In this document: positions 54,398 to 64,000 of the stretch, one piece after another
Layout: each line of letters starts with the position of its first letter
How positions within the stretch are numbered: the first letter of the stretch is position 1
Assembly (NCBI GenBank): GCA_964006375.1
Contig: OZ023262.1
Span: 195,177,907 to 195,241,906, forward strand
Source of the DNA: Tillus elongatus
Lineage: Eukaryota > Arthropoda > Insecta > Coleoptera > Cleridae
Direction: 5' to 3'
Length of the DNA: 64,000 nt
Made by a program: the position numbers and the translations under genes
Notes under the pieces: model-generated
Told to the model about the DNA's origin: nothing
The model's input: only the letters and a program-made list of their open reading frames with translations
Database searches by the model: none

Positions 54398-54889
54398 TTA
54401 TCTAATTTAATTTAATTTTTATCTAATATAAACAGGAATTATTTACAATTTACAAAGACTTGCTTTTAAGTTATACCAAATTTTATAAAATCAAGGCAAC
54501 TTGAAGTGATAACAACAAAAGTCGATTTACCGTGAAATTTTAAATCTCCAGCAGTTAGCAGATTTCCCTTTCAAATATTCATATTTAATTAAGTCAGCTT
54601 AATGAAGCCTTAACATATCGATTTGTAAGATCTTTCCTTTGTTACTGATTAGAAAGGGAATTTCTCGGCTTTAGTCCTCAAAGTTTTTATATAATGGAAC
54701 AACAGAGCATCATTGGGGTGGTCCAGTTACATTGTTCTCGTTTTCATTCGCAAAGTGTGACAAGGTCTTTGTATGAATGTTTCTGTAGCTAACTACCCAG
54801 CTAAATGCCCTGGAGAAAGTTACTTTTTTTGTTTTGCTAGGATTGTAGGAATCTAGTATGTGCTCATTTACAGATATCTTTCTAAAATG
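54398..54889. other. Unassigned DNA
   Basis: AT-rich LINE flank, no gene recognised. Confidence 0.4.
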
Positions 54890-55851
54890 CAAAAGTTACG
54901 TTTGCCTCAGCAAATTTGTCTACCAAAATTCGCTAAACATTATAGACTGGTAAACCATAAACGTTTCAAATTACGACTTTGACGCTTCAAGAATAAAACT
55001 ATAACTATTTCAAAGTATTTTCCCTTTTGTGTGTTTGAGGTAAGAAAACTTTATCTTTGTCTGTAATATTCAAAAAATTTTGTATTTTGTTATCCACACA
55101 AAATATTTTGGTCTTGTGCGTTTATCTAATCACCAGTCACACCAATAATTTTGTCTTTAAATGTTTATTATAACGGTTTTTTTTTCACGTAAGAGTTGTA
55201 AATCTTGGTACATGGTTTACCTTTTAGTGAATTAAAATGAGGAGATCTCGACGTTTGAATTTTGAACAAATTTCTTCAAATGAGTGCGAACTCATGTATC
55301 AAACGGATAACTAAAAAAATTATGGACCTATTTGGACCAAATTTGCTGAGTACCTTCTTTTTGCAAGTGGCTTAGATAAGTGCGTTAGCCAGGAAAATCT
55401 GCCCGGTTTTTCCAGGAAATTTTTGTGTTTTTTTTTTGTTGACAGTTTTATAGCTCCGGAAGTAACAAACTTATGGCAACCAAATTTGGTACTGGGGTTT
55501 ATGCCAAAAGAGTCAACTACGTACGAAAATTTAGATTTGTAAGCTTAAAGCCAAAAAAGTTATTAGTCATTATCCTTCATTGTACTAAAATGTTTCCAGA
55601 AAATTAGTTTCAAATGGACCCTTTATCTGATGATTTAGTAGTAGTTTTAGTTATAGAGTTTATGGTTTAATGTCTATAATTTTTAACAAATTTTCGTAGA
55701 AGAAATTCGCTTTTGAGGAGACCGCGAATTTTAATTTTTAAAAAGATTTTTTCAAATGAGCGCGAATTAGGTCAATGCCACCTATAATACTAGGTGGTAT
55801 TGGCTAAGTTTCCTAGGACGCACACCCGGGGTTGGTTTAAGTTTTTATCTG

Positions 55852-55852
<1 letters not shown>
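54890..55852. repeat. Family A internal fragments, mixed
   Basis: 54910-55225 follows the long internal sequence (TGTCTGTAATATTCAAAAAA). 55225-55320 is a left block (GAGGAGATCTCGACG). 55300-55560 is a right block (CAAACGGATAACTAAAAAAA). 55580-55850 is internal sequence and another left block (GAGGAGACCGCGAA) up to a TA tract. Confidence 0.65.

Positions 55853-55922
<70 letters not shown>
55853..55922. repeat. (TA)n tract, about 70 bp
   Basis: Followed by three TATG units and a TACAGGGTGACAC motif, the start of a family B copy. Confidence 0.95.
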
Positions 55923-55935
<13 letters not shown>

Positions 55936-55937
55936 GT

Positions 55938-56340
55938 ATACAGGGTGACACATTTATACGGTAAAGCTCAATATTAGTGTTATTATATAAGGTACGAGAA
56001 ACAACTGTATACGTTAATTGTAGGGTATCCAGAGCTGCAACTCATTAAAATTCTTACGATTTTTTTTTAAATCGGACATCCCTTATATGATTGCTGCATT
56101 TTCCATCAAATTGTACTGCATGCTTGTTTACGAATTATTTAAACTTTTCACATTCTGGCACATCAGAAATTGTGATACAGCGTCTTTACCGTTAAAAATC
56201 AGAGTCCCATGCAAATGACACAGTCAGAGAGGTTTTGGTTTATATTATTTCATGAACAAATCGAGATGCCGTATACAGGTGCTCTCAAATAGTGATTGAA
56301 TTTTTAAAAATCAAACTGTCGTAACTCAATTGTTTCAAAT
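55938..56340 (+). repeat. Family B, longest copy, mariner-like left end
   Basis: Starts TACAGGGTGACACATTTATA against a TA tract, then ACGGTAAAGCTC. It contains the TGCATTTTCCATCAAATTGT segment, a TTCTGGCACATCAGAAATTG segment and ATCGAGATGCCGTATACAGG..GCTCTCAAATAGTGA. The CAGGGTG end next to TA suggests a non-autonomous mariner-type element. I did not find its right end. Confidence 0.55.
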
Positions 56341-56960
56341 AGAACAGTCTGTATTTTGTGTTTCAGCAGTGAGAAGCGTAATAATAAATGTTTAGTAAGT
56401 TATTTAGTAAAGATGTTTTCGGATTTTCTTGTAAAAATTATAAATTTTCATGCAAAAAAACTGTTTTGGGAGTTTTGTCGAAAAGCTTATTTGATGAATA
56501 TGATACATTGCTTCTACTATATACGGTATACTGGCAACCAAATTTGATGCCTGCTTTTATTTGAAAAATATATTATTTGCTATTAAAAACATTTTTATGA
56601 AAATTCACTGTCATACGCACTTTTTTTCCCTTAGGGCTCGTCCGCGGCCTTGCCGCCCCGATGGCACTGCAACCTTTGGTTGATTGTGCATACCCTTGCT
56701 GCAGAGTTTTATAATATAAACCTGCGTACCAAATTTGATTAAGATAAATTTGTTATTTCTGGAGATACAACAATTTTCCAAAAGAAAACGTCAAATTTTC
56801 CTGGAAAAACCTGTCTGATTTTTCTGGCTAACGAACTTATCCAAGCCACTTGCGAAAGAAAGGTACTTACGAAGATTGATCAAAATTGTCTATTATTTTT
56901 TTCGATTATCGGTAAACCCATAAGCTCACGGCATTTTAAATTATTTTGTTTACAAAATTG
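56341..56960. repeat. Family A fragments
   Basis: 56490-56620 matches the foldback unit (GATACATTGCTTCTACTATA, ending TTCACTGTCATACGCAC, an altered right end). 56720-56920 is a right block in minus orientation (CTAACGAACTTATCCAAGCC). A GC-rich patch (CTCGTCCGCGGCCTTGCCGC) at about 56637 fits neither. Confidence 0.55.
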
Positions 56961-57394
56961 TTTTATATACAAACACATCGGCCGCCAATTTAAAATGCTT
57001 CAGCTCAGCAAAATATTAGTAGGAACCCCAAATTTGAAACATTTCAAAACTAGTTAAAAGTAGTTTTCATCTTTACATTCAATCAAAAACAACGGCGGTA
57101 ATTGCTTTTCGTTTACAAAGTTGTCGGTGAAATGGTAGGTTTGGCAAAAGATCACAAGAGATGTTATGTTCGGGTTTTTTCTTAGTTAATTACAAAACAC
57201 ACTGTACATATTGGTTTCTAAAACTAATAACAACGGCACTAGCATATTTTCGAACATTTTAAACGAAACGAAAAACAAACAAGAAGCTTCTCAAAATAAA
57301 CCTATCTAACTGGCTTTTTAACCATTACTACATTTCAATTTTACAGGGACTATATAAAATAGTTCTGTGTGTGTGTTTTTGTTTGTTTAACGTC
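56961..57394. other. Unassigned DNA
   Basis: No gene or repeat recognised. Confidence 0.35.
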
Positions 57395-57620
57395 GGTCTG
57401 TTTCCGCGACTATGGTCAATCACCGACACCAGGGAACAGTTTCACCTCAGTATCCTGGAAATTTTGCGGAACCCCTACCTTTCTATAAGGAGGGTAGGGA
57501 TATTGAACGTGCCCAACATCGCATGGAGGCAAGACCGACGGCTTTACGACCCATCTGAAAAGCGAAACGTGCAGACATTCAACTTGCCCAAATACAATGC
57601 CTACAACTTGAGCAAAAAAT
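57395..57620 (-). repeat. SINE body, headless copy
   Basis: Reverse complement of about 13660-13870 without gaps, about 80% identical by eye; the tRNA-like head is missing. Both copies are open in one frame (ITD.REQFHL, RRVGI.N.PNIAW, GRNVQTFNL-like), but the substitutions fall nearly evenly on the three codon positions, so I do not call a gene. Confidence 0.65.
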
Positions 57621-58029
57621 GAATCTAGACTATAAACTTGTCTCTTAAAAATAGTTTTGATCTTGAGATTTTGTCGAATAATAAAGGTAGACTTTTGTAA
57701 AATCATAAGTAGCCGCCATTTTTGAATGAGTGGGATAGAAAAAAAGCAGAAAAGTGGTTATATTTTAGGTTTTGCAACTCATCAACAAACACATTTTATA
57801 AAACAATTAGCTCAACTAATGACCAGGCGATATTTTGATTTTAAAAAAATAAAACAAAAAGTATCTAGCGCTGCCCCGATAACGTTTGTTTTCTATTCGC
57901 ATTACTCCACAGTTTCAAGCATCACATATACCAAAACCGCGCAAAAGAGAGAGATAGAAAAAGAGAGATCCGATTTTAAACTTTTGGGTTCAGAACGTTG
58001 CAAAATGTATTTCCGTTCAAAAAATTTTG
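57621..58029. other. Unassigned DNA
   Basis: No gene recognised, although a 106-codon + frame (57726-58046) is open. Confidence 0.35.
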
Positions 58030-58715
58030 CCAATACCACTACATGAAAAAATAGTGCTGCAAACTGAATCATAACTTCCACAAAGCTGTGATAATTTATT
58101 CTCAGAAAGACATTCTCATGGAATGAATTTAGGGCCCATGAATTGACCACAAAGAAAATATTTGTATTCCTGTACCTATAAACTTTTGAAACGTTATATT
58201 ACTTGTGTTTTAACAACAACAAAAATCAATTTTCACCAAATCACCCCTCATTCATCACCCGTGATGCGATTTTAACCAAAAACAATCTGAATCTTTCGTT
58301 TGTCGGGTGCTCAGTATATACCAAATTTGAAGATGATATCTTAATTCGTTCGAAAGTTATTGCGCCTAATAACAGACAGGCAGACAGACCGATCGACCGA
58401 CCGACAAATAAAAAAAAATCGTTCCAAAATCAAGTTTTCTGTATGTTTTAAGACTTTTTACACACAAAAAATTTGAAATTTCTGTCACCTATATACCCCT
58501 CCCCCCACAATTTCAACCACTAATTTAATTTCAGCACAGAATACCAGATGTTTTATAAAATTGAAAGTTTTGTAATAAGCAAACTCTAAAACGTTATGTT
58601 ACTCGAGTTTTAACGAAAAAATATAAATTTTTACAAAATCACCCCCCATTAATCCTCTAACTCCTGGAGCGATTTTACGCAAAAACAATCAGACGTTGTG
58701 ACGATGTGGAAGTAA
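58030..58715 (+). repeat. Family C, one full and one partial unit in tandem
   Basis: First unit from the TCACAGCTTT-complement tail (58060-58230) to ACAGACAGGCAGACAGACCG and beyond. A second begins near 58490, with ACGTTATGTTACTCGAGTTT at about 58590, and stops at GACGATGTGGAAG (58700). Confidence 0.72.
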
Positions 58716-58724
58716 ATAATGCCA

Positions 58725-59170
58725 ATTAGAATGTATCTTTTTGACAAGATAACCTTGTTTTTTCAATTAATCTCTGCCTCTTGTCAGCTATCGCCATCCA
58801 GCTTCAAGCATATTCTTGACATCGTCCAACCATCTGTTCAAAGGGCGACGAACAATATTTAGTGTCAAATAGAGATCCACTTAAAGATTCGTCTCGTCCT
58901 TTTTGTCCAGTTATTTGAAGTGTCTTGGGCTACAGAACCCCACAAGAAAAGAGATATATAATCGATTGTGTCCATTCGTTTAGTACTTGCTTTTTTTCAT
59001 CGTTACCTGGGTGATTCATAACACATTTTCCTAAGACTGATCTCTTAATGGCTCTTTTGAGTTACTCGAGGTTTGTATGTAGACCTTTGTGTTCAAGACA
59101 CCGATTCGATACAATAATTAAACATCGTGAGTATCAACGAGTTGAAAACCTTTAATTTTAGTTTTCCTGA
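58725..59170 (-). pseudogene. RTE-like LINE, C-terminal end of reverse transcriptase ORF
   Basis: In shifting minus-strand frames: KVFNSLILTMFNYCIESVS and KPRVTQKSH (about 59150-59050), LKRAIKRSVLGKC (about 59050), RRPLNRWLDDVKNML (about 58840-58800) and SWMAIADKRQRLIEK (about 58800-58755). These match, in order, the conserved tail of RTE/RTE-X-type ORFs (KVFN.C.LPVMTYG.E.W, LERAMLGISL.D, GRP..RW.DD, W...A.DR..W...). At least five lesions. The rest of the element is absent. Confidence 0.62.
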
Positions 59171-59831
59171 AGCTTTATGGCCAGGCAATCAGACGGCTAA
59201 AGGCTGCTCTAGTGTAAGGTAAGGGCACAGGAGATTTCGAGAGTAATTGCCAACGTCGCGGTGCAACATAAAAAACAGGAAATGTATGTTAAATAGATGC
59301 AAAACACCCCTGAAGCCATATTTTTCATTCCTAACTGTACGAGATGATCTGATTCGTTTTACAAAAATTTCACGCCGTTTGTGGTAGAGTGTGCTTTTTG
59401 TACTTTTATAAAAATAAATTTGCATAATGAGCTTTATTGCCTAAAACAGTAGGTATGTTAATACAAATAAATACTGTAGCTTGTGGAGCATTTAGACATA
59501 ATTTTGTCGTTTTTTACTCTTTAAAGCCATAAAAGTGCGGCAACAAAATACGCTTCGTCTGTAATTTGGCCACAAACCACCCAGAGTAGGGTTGAAACTC
59601 AAAGCGACTATCACTGGTAACAGAATATTTTGTGGTTAACTTCGGTTGTAGCGCATAACCCAAAATTTAACCGATAAAATATGATATGTTGAATTAATAT
59701 TTACGTACAGTGAAACAAATACTAAAATTATTACAGTCCCTGATAAATAGGAGCCATATTAAATGTATTTAAAGTTAATTAATCTCCCAACATATAATTA
59801 CCTTTCTTTGAGCGAAACATGCTATTGCGTA
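59171..59831. other. Unassigned DNA
   Basis: No gene recognised. A 78-codon minus frame (59425-59189) has no known feature. Confidence 0.35.
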
Positions 59832-59969
59832 TTTTAATTAATGTATTTGGTATGGAAAATCTAATCAAAGGGGGGTTTTTATTTCTTAATAGTTCTTGTT
59901 CTTTAATTAATGTATTTTGTATGATAAATATAATCAAAGGGGGTTTTTATTTCTAAATAGTTTTCGTTC
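59832..59969 (+). repeat. Two 69-bp direct repeats
   Basis: Units 59832-59900 and 59901-59969 share TTAATTAATGTATTT, CTAATCAAAGGGG-like and GTTTTTATTTCT blocks, with several substitutions. Confidence 0.85.
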
Positions 59970-60274
59970 TTTACATATAAAATCGAATGTAGAAAATTCG
60001 CCAATACATATAATACCACTCACAAATTTCCAAAGAATATTCTATAATTTGCTTCTACATTTGGATGATACACGGCTGCGCATAAGTAACGCAACAAGGC
60101 CATAACTTTTAAACCGAGGCATGGGACTAGAAATTTGCAGGATTGCATAACAGATTATTTGCGACTTTTTAGTGACATTATCTACATTTTTTAAAGCACC
60201 CCGTTTATAGAGAGTGAAAACACTTTAATTTCTTAAATAGCAATATGGGTCCTGCGACACATTTTTGGAAAGCG
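59970..60274. other. Unassigned DNA
   Basis: Nothing recognised. GAAAGCGTATCAGTGAAT marks the junction with family A. Confidence 0.35.
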
Positions 60275-60897
<623 letters not shown>

Positions 60898-61171
60898 GCG
60901 TATTCTTGATGGTATTAATTATTTTTAGATTTCCTTTGGCAAGAACGAAAACAATCGACTTTACGCGAAAATAAATGAAGTCAAATATAGACTGTTCAAG
61001 TAATTCTTTCTCTGTCCAGAAAGTCTAAAATACAATGCCTTATCAGACATGAAATTTATTCTAGCGATAATACAGGCTACAGTTTAATAATTTCTGTATG
61101 ACTTTGAGAATTCGGTTCATCACAATACAGTTTTCAAACCATCGTTTCGCTAACAAGGTTGGCGACATCCC
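60898..61171. other. Left flank of assembly gap
   Basis: No gene. From about 61085 it is partly the reverse complement of the sequence to the right of the gap. Confidence 0.5.
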
Positions 61172-61371
61172 NNNNNNNNNNNNNNNNNNNNNNNNNNNNN
61201 NNNNNNNNNNNNNNNNNNNNNNNNNNNNNNNNNNNNNNNNNNNNNNNNNNNNNNNNNNNNNNNNNNNNNNNNNNNNNNNNNNNNNNNNNNNNNNNNNNNN
61301 NNNNNNNNNNNNNNNNNNNNNNNNNNNNNNNNNNNNNNNNNNNNNNNNNNNNNNNNNNNNNNNNNNNNNNN
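61172..61371. other. Assembly gap, 200 N
   Basis: Exactly 200 undetermined bases; the size is probably a placeholder. Confidence 0.99.
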
Positions 61372-61587
61372 ACATCCCTCTGATGACACTAACTTTGTTA
61401 GCAACTATCGTCAGGTCTAAAAACTGTATTATCATGACTTGGGTTCTCCAAATTGTATTTATCAGTGTTCATCACAGGTTTAAATCTTCACTCATTTAAT
61501 AACGTTATCCAGAAAACCAGTTTTCTTAAAAGTAGTAGCCTGATCTTCCACAGTGGCAAGCGTTTTGATTCGTGAATTCAGTGTTTT
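61372..61587. other. Right flank of assembly gap
   Basis: Pairs imperfectly with the left flank: CTTTGTTAGC / GCTAACAAGG and AAAACTGTATT / AATACAGTTTT are the clearest blocks. Confidence 0.5.
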
Positions 61588-61801
<214 letters not shown>

Positions 61802-62599
61802 GGGTGCTTCACGGTGAGTGGCCTATTAGACGATTCTGGAGAACTACATCTATTTAAATTCTGAAAATTGGTATCCGCACGTGTTTGATACTGGTATTTC
61901 TAACTAAAATATTTTCAATTACCCTGCACTTCCGGTTATACCGGAAGTCGACACAACCTATGTTTTTTAAATGGAACCTGATGACAACATATTCGGGCTA
62001 GTTCGTACCATTTCGGATTTATTCGCCATTTTGTAGAAAACATTACCATTGAAGCGCTTCGGAATAAATCCGATATCTTTAAAGACATGTGATATAAAAC
62101 ATGGGGTTTTCACTATCCCATAGAGCGTGCAAATTCCTACATACTTTTATAAACACAATATGATTTTAAGATAACTGTTATTTATTTATTTATAACATAC
62201 ATTTGAATTATCAGAGATAACTTGATTTTTTTCAATGGAACGGTACCCATATGTCCCCAGTATCTGATTCAGCGTTAAATTCCCTATATTTTAAGTATAC
62301 ATTACCATATAACTATCTCATGCAGTTTTCTTTGAAAATTGATTCGAAAATATTAATGTTCAGCGGGGTGGCGCCAACCTTTGACTGATTCGGCCTTCAA
62401 TGAGTGTCTTATTTTAAAAAGGACACACAGTAACTTGCAGTTCCAACCGATTCCTTTTTTGATAACTTTCCAACCTATATTGGGTATTTCCTATAGCTAA
62501 AAAGCCAGTTTTTGGGGTATTTAGAGACATTCAAAAACATAACACAGCATAATTTTTCCTTATAGTGTAGTTGAACGTCAACGTTAAGACAAGTCTGCC

Positions 62600-63741
62600 A
62601 TGATTAACAATTTATGTTACATACTTGTCATTCTAAATTATTCGACAAATGTCAATGCACTAATGTTCACAGTTAACATGGAAAATCATTATTCCAATGC
62701 AGATTATTTAAATGTATTTTACATCCATGGAAAATGTAACCGAATTATTAGTAGAACATGTAGAAGGTTTAATGAGTTAAATCCTAATCTGCCACCCATG
62801 AGTGAAAAGAAGTTAAGAAGGATTGAGTTAAATTTCCTAGAATTTGTTACTTTTAAAGCACCCAAAGTTAATCCCAGTCAAGCGACTAGAGATGAAAATA
62901 ACGATATAACTGTCCTGGCTTATTTCGAGGCATATCCACATGTCTATGAATGAGCAATGAACGACATAGGTATTCCTTAATCCTCTGTAGTAAGAATCTT
63001 GTGGAGGCACAAAATGCACAACTATACGTTTACTTTAGTGCATGCTCTGCATCCAGAAGATGCTAGTAAAAGGGTCCAGTTTTTTGAAACGATGTTAATT
63101 CATATTCAAGGAGATGATGACTTTAAAAAAAATTATATGGGCTGATGAATCGAAATTTTCTCATGAAGGAGTTTTCAATAGACATAACAGTCATATTTGT
63201 GGAAATCAAAACCCCCACCCTATCAGGGAAAGGGGATTTCAAGTAAAATTTAGTGTCAACGTGTTGTTTGTTGAAAGGTAATAACTTTTATTATCATATT
63301 TATGATGGAACTTTAACTTCTAATCGTTGCATGAAAATATTAAGAACAATAGTTACAGACTTTTTAGATAATTTACCATTATCAGAATATAGAAGTTGTT
63401 GGTATCAAGATGACGGAGCTCCTGCGGACTCTACACGAGAAATATCCAACATACTCGACGATCTATTTAAAGATAGATGGATTGGAAAGTGCGGTCCCAG
63501 GATATGGCCCGCAAGAAGTCCAGATCTTACCCCACTTGATTTCCATCTTTGGGAAAAGATAAAAACCAAAGTATATGAAACGCCCGTCAATTCGCGCGAA
63601 GAATTAGAGATTATAGTAAGAATGGCGTTTAAAGAGTTAGATAGGAATGATATTCTGTCAGCAACCACTAGCGGCATTACGACACGAATATTAAAATATT
63701 TGAGTGTTAATGGACAACATTTTGAGCAGTTACTAGTTTAG
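62600..63741 (+). pseudogene. Mariner DD41D transposase with frame breaks
   Basis: The first open piece has an N-terminal HTH region, NADYLNVFYIHGKCNRI, FNELNPNLPPMSEKKLRRIE and NNDITVLAYFEAYPHV. After a stop and shift, ILWRHKMHNYTFTLVHAL and ASKRVQFFETMLIHIQGDDD follow. A frameshift leads to the first Asp in WADESKFSHEGVFNRHNSH, then PIRERGFQVKFSVNVL. The last piece (from about 63280) has YQDDGAPADS (second Asp), DRWIGKCGPRIWPARSPDLT and PLDFHLW (third Asp), and ends GQHFEQLLV. There are 41 residues between the second and third Asp. Three or more lesions, but all catalytic Asp codons are kept. The most complete relative in the window is the transposase at 39361-40421. Confidence 0.85.
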
Positions 63742-64000
63742 GAGGTGTGAGTTGTTTTGTTACTCGTGTTGTAATAATACTTCGAGGATTTATAAGATTG
63801 TGTAAGGTAATAATATCACTGTTGATATCCTTAGAAAAAAAAATTTAATTTTTTTTTTAAATATTTTAAATACATAACTTTCAAACACAGTAACAATATT
63901 TATTTATTATAATTTTTAACTTAAACAGGAAATATTTTTGTTTCTACTGTATTTTTTGTTACGTACAAAAAAATGATCGCCCCGCTAACAAATACTATTT
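63742..64000. other. Downstream flank to window end
   Basis: AT-rich, probably still inside the mariner element; no gene seen. Confidence 0.4.

Noticed and set aside
57726..58046. 106-aa open frame
   Set aside because: No motif, low complexity, overlaps the start of a family C copy; not supported as a gene.

Overview
This is a repeat-dense stretch of an animal nuclear genome, most likely an arthropod and probably an insect. It is AT-rich and I found no host gene in it. The reasoning is the mix of mobile elements: BEL/Pao LTR retrotransposon, jockey/CR1/I-type and RTE-like LINEs, Penelope fragments, Tc1/mariner transposons with DD41D spacing, and a tRNA-headed SINE. I cannot name the order. 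There is one 200-base assembly gap (61172-61371). Almost every recognisable reading frame belongs to a transposon, and most are broken.

Layout. 1-3.7 kb: 3' part of a LINE whose ORF2 (941 codons) is intact. 3.7-4.7 kb: a dispersed repeat (family D) with a five-unit 70-bp tandem array, then a piece of repeat family A. 4.9-10.9 kb: three decayed mariner transposases and a LINE endonuclease relic. 10.9-13.1 kb: a 258-bp TA tract, then unassigned DNA. 13.5-13.9 kb: SINE. 15-22 kb: repeat families A, B and C with several TA tracts. 22.05-27.78 kb: a complete but dead BEL/Pao element with matching LTRs and a GTAAC target duplication. 28.3-30.6, 35.3-38.0 and 51.8-54.4 kb: three copies of one LINE family (copies 1, 2 and 3), the last open for 866 codons. 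38.9-41.5 kb: a full-length mariner inside a TA tract, next to a second family D copy. 41.5-43.0 kb: another truncated LINE. 43.9-51.5 kb: family A copies, mariner and Tc1 relics, and a facing pair of Penelope fragments. 54.9-61.8 kb: more A/B/C repeats, a SINE body, an RTE-like LINE tail and the gap. 61.8-63.7 kb: another DD41D mariner.

Repeat family A is the organising element. Call + orientation the one that starts with the inverted repeat TTAGTGAATTTT / AAAATTCACTAA, continues through a block ending in a CCGGGGTCAGTTTCAATTTT-like stretch, then a long TA tract, then a block starting near GATAACTCAAAAAATAATGG, and ends with AAAATTCACTA followed by the small hairpin ACGCACTTGCTGCGT. Some copies carry about 700 bp of extra internal sequence. 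Family B is a module with ACGGTAAAGCTC near one end and a CACCCTATAATTAA-like motif inside. Family C is a roughly 400-bp module carrying CTGT/GACAG microsatellite and the motif ACGTTATATTACTCGAGTTT. Family D begins near a GGTTGAACCGCG motif and contains CGACGTTTCGGCTCC. About 21 TA tracts total roughly 2.2 kb. Several transposons sit in or against them.

Nothing here suggests a cellular pathway. The genes work together only as successive layers of mobile DNA inserting into one another.
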